Source: JACCTH01 sp050741915
Lineage (GTDB): Bacteria > Actinomycetota > Acidimicrobiia > Spongiisociales > ZC4RG35
NCBI GenBank assembly: GCA_050741915.1
Contig: JBOGEX010000152.1
Coordinates: forward strand, 1 to 21,689
Direction: 5' to 3'
DNA length: 21,689 nucleotides
The notes beneath the pieces were generated by a model. That model saw nothing but the letters and a program-made list of their open reading frames with translations. It had not been told where the DNA came from and did no database searches. Positions 1 to 6,769 of this stretch are shown piece by piece. The number at the start of each line of letters is the position of its first letter. Positions within the stretch are counted from its first letter, which is position 1. The position numbers and the translations under genes were made by a program.

Positions 1-30
1 CCTCTTCTCGCTACCTGTGTGCGAGCTGTG

Positions 31-2106
31 TCAGCCCGTCGTCAAACCCACGGCTCGCGCCAGGAACGATGCCATCTGGTCTCGGAGCACCGGGGCACCC
101 GGACTGAACAACGTCGCCGAAGTTCCCTTGGTGATCCCGGAGGCAGCGAGGGCGTTGATCTCATCCTCGGCAAATGACGCCTCGTCATCCGTGAAGGAAT
201 CGGTGGTGACATCGGCCAGTACCAGTGCCCTCACGAGGAAAGCCGCCATCTGCTCACGAGTGACGGGATCGTTCGGAGAGAACGTAGTCGCCGTCGTCCC
301 GGTGGTGATTCCCGCCGCCGCCACCGCGTTGATGTCAGCCTCGAACTGGGAGTTCTCGTCGTCCGTGAACGGATCTGTGCTCGCGGGAGCGAAGTTGAAC
401 GCCCGGTTCAGGAAGGCCGCCATCTCGCCACGGGTGATCGAGCGAGAAGGATCGTAGGTCGTAGGCCCGGTACCGAGGGTGATGCTGGCTTCCGCAATCA
501 ACTCGATGTTGGCCTCGTGGGGATTGCCGTTGTCGTCTGAGAATCGAGCACCGACGGTGCCGGCGTTCAGCCCGACCACTTGCCCTCGAATCTCACCTCC
601 CGGATTGGCGGTGGTGTGGGCGTTGACATAGGCAAACCCACCCGTCATCACCTCGATCAGGTCGGTCAGGGTTCCTGCCACCAGTGTGCTGTTGTTAACC
701 GTCGCTGCGGGCAACAAGCCGTCCGAGGTCGTAGCCGAGGCCGGCATGTAGATGAACGTGGCCACAGGCCCGTTCTTGCCCGCATCGCCGATATGGATAT
801 GGGCTGCGGTGGTGTTAGTCAGCTCGTGGGTGGTGGTCCACACCAAGAGATTGGACCCATCCACCCGCATCCCGGTCACGCCGCCAGCTCCGGTGGAAAC
901 TGGCGGAACCTCGTTGCTCCCGCGTAGGTCGGCGATGAACGACGAGGCGCTGGCGGGAGCCGCCGGCGCCGTGGCATGGGGCGCACCCAGATAAGGGAAC
1001 CCCGACAGGTAATCACCGTGGGCCGAAAGGCCCTGGGTGGTGATTGCTCCATTGGCGTCACGACCCGCGAACAAATCGAGTGGATCGCCGCCGGTGACGA
1101 TGTTCAGCTCGGTTGAGATGACATCGGCATTGAGCGGACGCCCGTTTAACGGCGGGGGCAGGGTGCCGGCCTTGTCGTATGGAAGAACATCGGGCAGCAA
1201 CAGATCGGCCAGGGCGCCGGCTTCGGTAGCGCTGTATGAGCCCTCGCTGTCGATGCTGGAAAGCGCCTGCAGAGCAGCCACTGCGAACGGCTTGTACTGG
1301 GCGTCATCCTTGGGATGGGTGCTGTTGTAGACATTCTTGTTGTCGGCAGGCGCCATCACCAACGGACCGGAGTCGTTCACCACCGTGTTGATCGCGGGAC
1401 GACCCATGCGATCGATCTGGGTGCCCGCGACCGAGGTCTCGGCCCAGACCTTGATCGGGCCGGGGATGACGGAATCGGGAACTTCGAGCACTAACGCAAG
1501 AGTGTCCAGGGGAAGGAAGAAGTCGCTCTTGTTGGCATCGTTGAACTGCCGCCCGGTCGTCAAATTGCCCATCCCCACAACATTGCGAAAGGCGTCGAGG
1601 TCGAAGAAGAAGGGGTCGGAGCGCAGGCCGGCGAAGAAGCTTCCTCCACCGGCAACCGGCACCGTCTTTCCAACGCGGCCATAAGCAACCAGGGCGCCGT
1701 TTTGCACCCCGTCGGCTGACTGGGCCCCGGTCGATCTTTGCACCAGGAAGTACTGGGCTCCGTTCGGCTTCACCGAGGAGAACGTGACCTCGTAGGAGAT
1801 GTCCTCGTTGGCATCACCGGCGTTGTCGATCTTGACCTCGTACAAAACGTCGGCCCCGAAACTCGAGGTCGCATTCGCCACGGGATGAACAGTTACCGCC
1901 AGGACCGTGTCGGTGGCTGTGGCGCCCTGGAAGGCGTAGACATCGTTGATGTCGGCCTGGGTGCGCCCGCTGGGCGACATCAGGTTGGGGGCATCGAGGT
2001 GGTCCGCCCCTTGGCCGGCAAGCATCGGTGTAAGCGATACCACCAAGGCAAAGACCGCCAAGAGCGCCAATACCCATACGCTGGTACGGGCACGTGCAAA
2101 TTGCAT
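31..2106 (-). CDS. Secreted DUF4331-CHRD protein with three C-terminal SLH repeats
   Basis: This is a 691-residue exported protein of unknown biochemical role, probably held at the cell surface. Residues 1-33 form a signal peptide: basic start, hydrophobic stretch 11-30, likely cleavage near LAGQG-A. Residues 34 to about 375 match the DUF4331 family, with the usual DHLDAP start and an ADINDVYAF motif. Residues 389-513 are a CHRD domain (GSNEVPPV, AHIHIG, HTTANPGGEIRGQV). Residues 518-570, 578-630 and 638-687 are three SLH-type repeats, each with an ITxGT...FSP...REQMAAFLxRA pattern. SLH repeats usually bind secondary cell-wall polymer. The ATG is well supported by an AGAAGGAGGC ribosome site at 2112-2121. 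The gene diverges from the TPR gene at 2229. Family assignment is strong; the function is unknown. Confidence 0.93.
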   Translation of the reverse strand: MQFARARTSVWVLALLAVFALVVSLTPMLAGQGADHLDAPNLMSPSGRTQADINDVYAFQGATATDTVLAVTVHPVANATSSFGADVLYEVKIDNAGDANEDISYEVTFSSVKPNGAQYFLVQRSTGAQSADGVQNGALVAYGRVGKTVPVAGGGSFFAGLRSDPFFFDLDAFRNVVGMGNLTTGRQFNDANKSDFFLPLDTLALVLEVPDSVIPGPIKVWAETSVAGTQIDRMGRPAINTVVNDSGPLVMAPADNKNVYNSTHPKDDAQYKPFAVAALQALSSIDSEGSYSATEAGALADLLLPDVLPYDKAGTLPPPLNGRPLNADVISTELNIVTGGDPLDLFAGRDANGAITTQGLSAHGDYLSGFPYLGAPHATAPAAPASASSFIADLRGSNEVPPVSTGAGGVTGMRVDGSNLLVWTTTHELTNTTAAHIHIGDAGKNGPVATFIYMPASATTSDGLLPAATVNNSTLVAGTLTDLIEVMTGGFAYVNAHTTANPGGEIRGQVVGLNAGTVGARFSDDNGNPHEANIELIAEASITLGTGPTTYDPSRSITRGEMAAFLNRAFNFAPASTDPFTDDENSQFEADINAVAAAGITTGTTATTFSPNDPVTREQMAAFLVRALVLADVTTDSFTDDEASFAEDEINALAASGITKGTSATLFSPGAPVLRDQMASFLARAVGLTTG

Positions 2107-2228
2107 TCGTAGCCTCCTTCTCGACCGCGGCGTGGTGGTGCGCGGCCTCTCTATTCACCCATTCGGAGCCATCTCCGCCCCGGTTTGGTCCGAACCCTTC
2201 GAGACCTCCAAAATCAGCGTAGGCACGG
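2107..2228. promoter_or_regulatory. Divergent intergenic region between DUF4331 and TPR genes
   Basis: These 122 bp separate two divergent starts and must hold the promoters of both. On the minus strand a strong Shine-Dalgarno sequence, AGAAGGAGGC (2112-2121), lies about 6 nt before the DUF4331 ATG. On the plus strand only a weak GTAGG lies before the TPR ATG. I see no promoter pair close enough to consensus to name. Confidence 0.5.
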
Positions 2229-3569
2229 ATGGGTCAAGACGTAGCTCCCAAACCGAACTCTTCAATCCTGCCGCGGCTTTTCCTGGCTGCTCTCGCACTC
2301 GTGGCCTTGGCGTGGGCGGGGCGCGTTATCTGGATGGCACTCCAACCCCCACCCCTAGTGGTTACCGACATCGAAGCCGCCATCGATCCTTCGTTTCTCC
2401 CCGCCAAGGACTTGGAGCGTCTAATCGACACCTACCAGGTGCGGATCACGACGACATCAACCCCGTCCGACTACCTCAATCTCGGCTACCTCTATCTGGA
2501 GCGAGCCCGGCTCAACTCTGATCCAGCGGCCTACGGAGCGGCGGCGGACTCGTTTGCGATCGCAGCCGAGCTATCGCCCCAAGACCCAACCGCAATCCTG
2601 GGCCAGGCTCGCACTGCTCTCGCCCTCCATGATTTCGCCCAGGCCGAGAACCTGGCCGAAGGAGTCTTGGAGCAGATCCCGACCCGATTGGACGCACTCG
2701 CCATCGTGGCTGATTCCCGCATGGCAGTGGGTGACCTCGAGGGAGCGAGCGGGGCGATCGACCTTTTGAACTCCGGAGTTGGTGAAATCGCACCCGTTCT
2801 CGTTCGTCGAGCCGAGCTGGCGTGGCTTGAGGGGAGGCTGGACGAAGCCTTGGCGTCGGCGGAAATGGCCGTCCCGGAGTCCGAGAACAATCCCCGCCGG
2901 CTCTCCTGGTACGAGTCATACGCCGGCAGCACTGCTTGGCGGGTCGGTGATCTCAGCGTCGCCCAGCGCTGGGCCGAGCTCGCTCTAGGACACGATCCTT
3001 CTTCGATCGGCGCCCTCACCCTGTCCGCTCGCCTGGCGGTGGCCGATGACGACCTCGAAACGGCGGTCGATCTGTACGAGCAGGCGACTTCCGGTGTACC
3101 CGATCCCGAGCTCGTTGGCGAGCTCGGGGACGTATACAGCCATCTCTCACGCCCAGACGATGCCCAGTTGCAGTGGGATCTGGTGGGCGTGATCGGAGCT
3201 CTCGCCGAAGCCCAGGGCCTCTATGACCGTTCGGTGGCGCGCTTCTACGCCGATCACGACGTCGAAACTGAGCGGGCCCTCGCCCTGGCCGAAGCAGAAA
3301 TCGAGGACCGCCGGGATCCCCTGGCATACGACACCCTGGCGTGGGCCCTGTTTCGGGCCGACAGAATCGAAGAGTCCTTAATTGCAATCGAAACCGCCCA
3401 GGCAGGTGGCTTCACCAGCGCCGAGGTCACCTTCCACCACGGCATGATCCTGATCGGTCTAAGTCGTCGGATCGAAGGAGCGGCGCTCCTCGAGCAGGCA
3501 CTCGACCTCAACCCCGCTTTCGATCTTCTCGGCGCCGAGACCGCCCGCCGAATCCTCGGTGAGTATTAG
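2229..3569 (+). CDS. Membrane-anchored tetratricopeptide repeat (TPR) protein
   Basis: This is a 446-residue protein with one N-terminal membrane segment (about residues 14-37, LFLAALALVALAWAGRVIW) followed by a soluble helical domain, probably outside the membrane. From about residue 80 the chain is built of helical hairpins typical of TPRs, for example YLNLGYLYLERARL, DPTAILGQARTALALHDFAQAENLAEGVL and GALLEQALDLNPAF-like units towards the C-terminus. TPRs are protein-binding scaffolds and no catalytic motif is visible. The gene diverges from the DUF4331 gene, and a shared surface function is possible but inferred. Its TAG stop overlaps the TAA stop of the convergent LLM gene by 4 bp, leaving no room for a terminator between them. 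The chosen ATG gives a clean Lys/Pro-containing N-terminus before the membrane helix. Confidence 0.85.
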   Translation: MGQDVAPKPNSSILPRLFLAALALVALAWAGRVIWMALQPPPLVVTDIEAAIDPSFLPAKDLERLIDTYQVRITTTSTPSDYLNLGYLYLERARLNSDPAAYGAAADSFAIAAELSPQDPTAILGQARTALALHDFAQAENLAEGVLEQIPTRLDALAIVADSRMAVGDLEGASGAIDLLNSGVGEIAPVLVRRAELAWLEGRLDEALASAEMAVPESENNPRRLSWYESYAGSTAWRVGDLSVAQRWAELALGHDPSSIGALTLSARLAVADDDLETAVDLYEQATSGVPDPELVGELGDVYSHLSRPDDAQLQWDLVGVIGALAEAQGLYDRSVARFYADHDVETERALALAEAEIEDRRDPLAYDTLAWALFRADRIEESLIAIETAQAGGFTSAEVTFHHGMILIGLSRRIEGAALLEQALDLNPAFDLLGAETARRILGEY

Positions 3570-4561
3570 CCCGCGGCGAACGTGTCGATCATGAGGCGAA
3601 CATCAGGTCCCAAGGGGTACAAGATCGGGCTGGTGCAACCGCTGGCGATGTACTCGTCTACCTTCTTCACGCACTCATCCGGCGTTCCCGCCGCACAGAT
3701 CATCTGCACTATTTCGTCGGGAACGAGCTTCGACGCTTTCGCCACTTCGTCGAGAGTCGCTGGCCAGGTCATCATCTGGCCGATCTCGTCGAGCAATGAC
3801 TCGGGAACACCCGAAGCTGTCATGATGTGAGGTTGCTGACCGAGATACTGCGTCACCAGCAGGCGGGCGGCGTCGAGAGCTTCGGATCGTTCGGCGGCCA
3901 TCGAGCAGACGATGAGCTGAGGTCGATCAATGTCGTCCAGCGACCGCTGAGCCCGGTTGGCTCCTCGCTCGAGAGCCTCGAGGGCTTTGTGGTTGTAATC
4001 CGGTGATACGAGATAGTTGAGGACGACTCCGTCAGCGATCTCCCCCGTTAGTTCCAACATCTGGGGGCCGGTTGCTCCGATGTAGATCGGAAGATCCTTG
4101 GCACCACGCTCTTGGTGGACGTAATCGATCTCGACCCCGTCGAGATGGACGAACTCGCCTTTCATCGTCACCTGTTCTCCGGCGAGGAGCGCTCTCAGCG
4201 CGGCGACGATCTCTCGCATGGCCAGCAACGGACGTCTGCGTTCGACACCCACCTTGGCCGCCAGCGGATCCCACCAAGCCCCAAGGCCGAGGATGATCCG
4301 CCCGGGGGCAAGATCGTCGAGGGTGGCGAACGTCGAGGCGAGCCGCGCGCTATTTCGCGACCAGATGTCCACCACCCCGGCGCCGATCTTGATGCGCTCG
4401 GTGGTGGCGGCGAAGGCTGCCATCGGGATCGTGGCGTCGCGGACTAGGCGAGAGTCGGCCTGCCAGACCGCCTCGAAGCCCTTCGCCTCCGCATACCTCG
4501 CCAGCTCGATACCTTCGCGAATGGTGTGCGCGTCCTGGAGGTAGAGGGCGAGGCGTCTCAT
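3566..4561 (-). CDS. LLM-class (F420- or flavin-dependent) oxidoreductase
   Basis: A 331-residue luciferase-like TIM-barrel oxidoreductase. Family signals are the N-terminal strand LALYLQDAHT, the segment EGIELARYAEAKGFEAVWQADSRLVRDA, TERIKIGAGVVDIWSRNSARLAST, the LDDLAPGRIILGLGAW block and the LPIYIGATGPQMLELTGEIADGVVLNYL block. Together these resemble F420-dependent enzymes related to methylenetetrahydromethanopterin reductase. The substrate cannot be read from the sequence. A longer open frame exists upstream, but ATG 4561 is preferred because it overlaps the TGA of the ssnA-like gene (ATGA at 4558-4561), which indicates translational coupling, and because homology starts there. The neighbour suggests a role in oxidising or reducing a heterocycle-derived intermediate; that is inference. 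F420 versus FMN dependence is not settled. Confidence 0.88.
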   Translation of the reverse strand: MRRLALYLQDAHTIREGIELARYAEAKGFEAVWQADSRLVRDATIPMAAFAATTERIKIGAGVVDIWSRNSARLASTFATLDDLAPGRIILGLGAWWDPLAAKVGVERRRPLLAMREIVAALRALLAGEQVTMKGEFVHLDGVEIDYVHQERGAKDLPIYIGATGPQMLELTGEIADGVVLNYLVSPDYNHKALEALERGANRAQRSLDDIDRPQLIVCSMAAERSEALDAARLLVTQYLGQQPHIMTASGVPESLLDEIGQMMTWPATLDEVAKASKLVPDEIVQMICAAGTPDECVKKVDEYIASGCTSPILYPLGPDVRLMIDTFAAG

Positions 4562-5616
4562 AACCGAGCATGCAATCGCTTGGCCTGCTCCGCTGCTTTG
4601 GAGCGAACCTCGTCGGCATCGACCCGGGTCGGTGCATGGTCGCGCCAGACAATCTCGCCGTCGATCTCGATCTCGGCCGGCTGCAATGACGTGGTGAAGG
4701 CGATATGGTCGGGTTCCATCGGCTCGTAACTCCAGGTGACCCGATCCCCACGCGCCTCCGGCACCAATTGCCAGCCGTTGGCGAGCCACTCCCACGACGC
4801 TGCCGCGGTGGCCGCACGATCTGTCGAGCGGTGGAGATAGAAAGCCAGCCGGAATGTCCCCAGCATGTCGGCGCCGATGCCATCGGTCCCGAGCGCAACC
4901 GGATTCTCGAACCGGGCCGGCTGGGCATATCCGACCCCGTTGTTCAGATTAGAAGCCGGGTTGTGAACGATGGTGCCTTGCAAGTGATGGCTGGTCGCCA
5001 GGTGAACGCAGTGGGCCAGCAGCCAGTTAGGACGGCTGAGGTGTCCGAGCCGGGCCGGCGCCTCGATGTCTTCGGGACCCTCGCACACGTGGACATGGAC
5101 GCCCACATCCAACTCGTCGGCCATCGCCGCCGCCGCCGCCAAGGTCTCCTCCGAGCAGGTGAAGGCGGCGTGGATTCCCACCAGCCCCCGTCCACCGGCG
5201 AGGAGAAACCGGCGGTTCTCCTCGAGACCACGGCGAGCGCCTTCGGAGCCGTGGCGGTCGCTCACGCCATAGGAAGCAACCAATCTCACCCCGACCTCTG
5301 CGCAGGCCTCTGCCAAGACGGTCAGTGAGCCTTCGATCGCGTTCGGGGTTTCGTTGTGATCGATGATCGTCGTCGTGCCCGACTCCAGGGCCTCCAATGC
5401 GGCGAGTTTGGCCGACCACTCGAGCATTTCGAGATCGAGCGCCAGATCGAGCCGCCACCAGATCTGCTCCAAGATCCCGCCAAAGGTGGTTGGGGCCGGA
5501 CCGGGCACGGGCATACCCCGAGCCAGCGCCGAGTAGAGGTGGTGATGGGCGTTGACCAATCCCGGAGTGCTGGCCAATCCAGGAGTGCTGGCCAATCCAG
5601 GGGTGAGGGCGGCCAT
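4558..5616 (-). CDS. ssnA: SsnA-like amidohydrolase, N-terminally short
   Basis: A 352-residue metal-dependent amidohydrolase. Metal-site residues are visible: NAHHH (His24-26), HVH (174-176) with Glu179, AHCVH (His202), His218 and GTDGIG (Asp245). The blocks IWWRLDLALD, SGTTTIIDHNETP, NNGVGY and ALGTDGIGADM closely recall E. coli SsnA, from the ygfK-ssnA-xdhD purine/selenium-associated region. Normal family members carry about 50 residues before the first HxH motif. Here only MAALTPGLAS and two further TPGL units precede it, and an in-frame TGA lies upstream at 5659-5661 with no other start between. The protein therefore lacks the first strands of the beta-sandwich domain and may be truncated or damaged. 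The C-terminal strands (EIDGEIVWRDH) are kept. It is translationally coupled to the LLM gene. Likely chemistry is hydrolysis of a cyclic amide or amino-heterocycle. Confidence 0.85.
   Translation of the reverse strand: MAALTPGLASTPGLASTPGLVNAHHHLYSALARGMPVPGPAPTTFGGILEQIWWRLDLALDLEMLEWSAKLAALEALESGTTTIIDHNETPNAIEGSLTVLAEACAEVGVRLVASYGVSDRHGSEGARRGLEENRRFLLAGGRGLVGIHAAFTCSEETLAAAAAMADELDVGVHVHVCEGPEDIEAPARLGHLSRPNWLLAHCVHLATSHHLQGTIVHNPASNLNNGVGYAQPARFENPVALGTDGIGADMLGTFRLAFYLHRSTDRAATAAASWEWLANGWQLVPEARGDRVTWSYEPMEPDHIAFTTSLQPAEIEIDGEIVWRDHAPTRVDADEVRSKAAEQAKRLHARL
5554..5603 (-). repeat. 18-bp tandem repeat in the 5' end of the ssnA-like gene
   Basis: Two full copies (5554-5571 and 5572-5589) and a partial third (5590-5603) of an 18-bp unit, GGCCAATCCAGGAGTGCT on the plus strand. 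They encode TPGLAS-TPGLAS-TPGLVN just before the metal-binding NAHHH motif. The unit keeps the reading frame. The repeat sits exactly where the normal N-terminal segment of the enzyme is missing. Confidence 0.9.
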
Positions 5617-5617
5617 C

Positions 5618-5646
5618 TTGACAGGAAGATAATCAATCGATATAGT
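5618..5646 (+). promoter_or_regulatory. Sigma70-type promoter of the arsR-SRPBCC operon
   Basis: An exact TTGACA -35 box (5618-5623), a 17-bp spacer and a TATAGT -10 box (5641-5646, 5 of 6 consensus). Transcription would start about 5653-5654, on the GTG proposed as the arsR start, so the mRNA should be leaderless. The -35 box is only 1 bp upstream of the divergent ssnA-like ATG. Confidence 0.75.
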
Positions 5647-5665
5647 GAACCAAGTGGTTCAGTAT
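5642..5665. promoter_or_regulatory. Candidate ArsR operator palindrome over the start codon
   Basis: A 24-bp inverted repeat: left arm ATAGTGAACCA, 2-bp centre AG, right arm TGGTTCAGTAT. The arms match at 10 of 11 positions, with a perfect GAACCA/TGGTTC core. It covers most of the -10 box, the predicted transcription start and the first codons of arsR, a position suited to autorepression by the ArsR dimer. Binding is inferred. Confidence 0.75.
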
Positions 5666-5992
5666 CAACAGTCGCTCGATCGCACCTTCGGGGCGTTGTC
5701 CGATCCCAGCCGCCGCGCCATCGTGGAACGCCTGGGACAAGGCAACGCTCCGATCAGCGAGCTGGCGAAGGTGTTGGGCATCACGCTTACCGGGACGAAA
5801 AAGCACGTGCAGATCCTGGAAGCGGCCGGACTGATCACCACGGAGAAGGTTGGGCGTACTCGCTTCTGCCGGCTTGGCCCCCGGCGGCTCACCGACGAGC
5901 TCGGCTGGATCGAGACATACCGCAGGCAGCTCGATGAGAGGCTCGACCGATTCGGCGAGCTTCTCGCGCAAAGGAAAGGAAAACTGGCATGA
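5654..5992 (+). CDS. ArsR-family winged-helix transcriptional repressor
   Basis: A 112-residue winged-helix regulator of the ArsR subgroup that accompanies SRPBCC/AHSA1 genes. Characteristic segments are LDRTFGALSDPSRRAIVERL (helix 1-2), ISELAKVLGITLTGTKKHVQILEAAGLI (HTH, roughly residues 33-60) and the wing VGRTRFCRLGPRRL. It has no cysteine pair of the metal-sensing type, so the signal is unlikely to be arsenic. A GTG at 5645 is also in frame, but it lies inside the -10 box, so GTG 5654 (protein beginning MVQYQQSLDRTF, as is usual in this group) is preferred as a leaderless start. Its TGA overlaps the ATG of the next gene (ATGA, 5989-5992). It probably represses itself and its partner through the palindrome at 5642-5665, and may also affect the divergent ssnA-like gene. 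Confidence 0.93.
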   Translation: MVQYQQSLDRTFGALSDPSRRAIVERLGQGNAPISELAKVLGITLTGTKKHVQILEAAGLITTEKVGRTRFCRLGPRRLTDELGWIETYRRQLDERLDRFGELLAQRKGKLA

Positions 5993-6486
5993 GCAGTGAA
6001 CTCACGACTTCGGGCACCACCGTTGTCACTACCCCCGCTCCCACCGAGATCGTCACCGAACGAATCTTCGACGCCCCCCGGCAGCTGGTCTACGAGACCT
6101 ACGTCGACCCCAAGTTCATCCCTGAGTTCTGGGGACCGCGGGGAACCACCACAGTGGTCGACAAGATGGACGTCCGCCCTGGCGGGCAGTGGAGATTTGT
6201 CCACGATCCCGGCAGCGATCAGGAAACGGCGTTTCGCGGCGAGTATCTGGAGGTCAATCCTCCTGAGCGCATCAGCTGGACCTTCGAGTGGGAGGGCATG
6301 CCTGGCCATGTCACTACCGAGACGGCCTCCTTCGACGACCTCGGCGATGGGCGCACCAAGATCCGCACCCTCTCAGTCTTCGACTCGGTCGAAGACCGGG
6401 ATGGGATGATCGCCTCTGGAATGGAGAGCGGGCTCCGCGACCTCCACGATCGATTCGCTGAGCTGTTGGCCAGACTCAACGGCTAG
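5989..6486 (+). CDS. SRPBCC (AHSA1/START-like) domain protein
   Basis: A 165-residue protein of the Bet v 1-like/SRPBCC fold, AHSA1 branch. Family blocks are VTERIFDAPRQLVYETYVDPKFIPEFWGPRG, the MDVRPGGQWRFV strand, FRGEYLEVNPPERISWTFEWEGMPGH and the C-terminal helix MIASGMESGLRDLHDRFAELLA. The first 20 residues are Ser/Thr-rich and probably disordered. SRPBCC domains bind hydrophobic ligands in a deep cavity. Genes of this branch are very often the second gene after an ArsR regulator, as here, and the pair is presumed to sense or process one ligand. The start ATG overlaps the arsR stop and follows an AAGGAAAGG ribosome site at 5971-5979. The ligand is unknown. Confidence 0.92.
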   Translation: MSSELTTSGTTVVTTPAPTEIVTERIFDAPRQLVYETYVDPKFIPEFWGPRGTTTVVDKMDVRPGGQWRFVHDPGSDQETAFRGEYLEVNPPERISWTFEWEGMPGHVTTETASFDDLGDGRTKIRTLSVFDSVEDRDGMIASGMESGLRDLHDRFAELLARLNG

Positions 6487-6502
6487 TACCACGAAACTCC
6501 TG

Positions 6503-6634
6503 GTCATTGAGGCTGTCGCACAAATGGCTTTTGGCCGTCCAAGCCCGCAAGATGTTGTACCTTGCACCGCCAGACAGCACAGGATGTTGTAGTAGCGAGC
6601 ATGTCGCCATGGTTTGTGCGACAGCCTCGTCATT
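6503..6634. mobile_element. MITE-like element, 120 bp, with perfect TIRs and a 6-bp target duplication
   Basis: The element runs from 6509 to 6628. Its ends are perfect 16-bp inverted repeats, GAGGCTGTCGCACAAA at 6509-6524 and its reverse complement at 6613-6628. Directly outside each end stands the same 6-bp word, GTCATT (6503-6508 and 6629-6634), the expected footprint of a transposase-made target duplication. The 88-bp interior has no convincing ORF and contains a direct repeat, GATGTTGTA, at 6551-6559 and 6583-6591. It must have been moved by a transposase encoded elsewhere. It sits between the SRPBCC stop codon and the terminator hairpin. Confidence 0.88.
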
Positions 6635-6639
6635 CAGCA

Positions 6640-6671
6640 GAAAGCCGGTGGAGAATCCTCCACCGGCTTTC
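6640..6671. terminator. Bidirectional hairpin terminator
   Basis: A perfect 14-bp stem (GAAAGCCGGTGGAG at 6640-6653 pairing with 6658-6671) with a 4-nt AATC loop. A-rich and T-rich ends flank the GC core, so it can end transcripts from both sides. It lies between the convergent SRPBCC operon and the 3' end of the xanthine-dehydrogenase-like gene. The U-tract is short, only TTT. Confidence 0.8.
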
Positions 6672-6769
6672 CGTGTGCATCTCCAATTCCAGATCCTTTC
6701 GGATCTTCCCCGACCTTTTCGTCTCTTCGTTCCGCGATGAGACTTCGGAGGCCTTACCCGAGATCAGTC

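Noticed and set aside
4562..4795. Longer start for the LLM oxidoreductase
   Set aside because: The extra 78 residues are Arg-rich shadow of the ssnA-like gene. The ATGA overlap at 4558-4561 fixes the start.
5654..5992. Arsenic- or metal-responsive role for the ArsR protein
   Set aside because: The metal-binding cysteine pair is missing and the SRPBCC partner points to an organic ligand.
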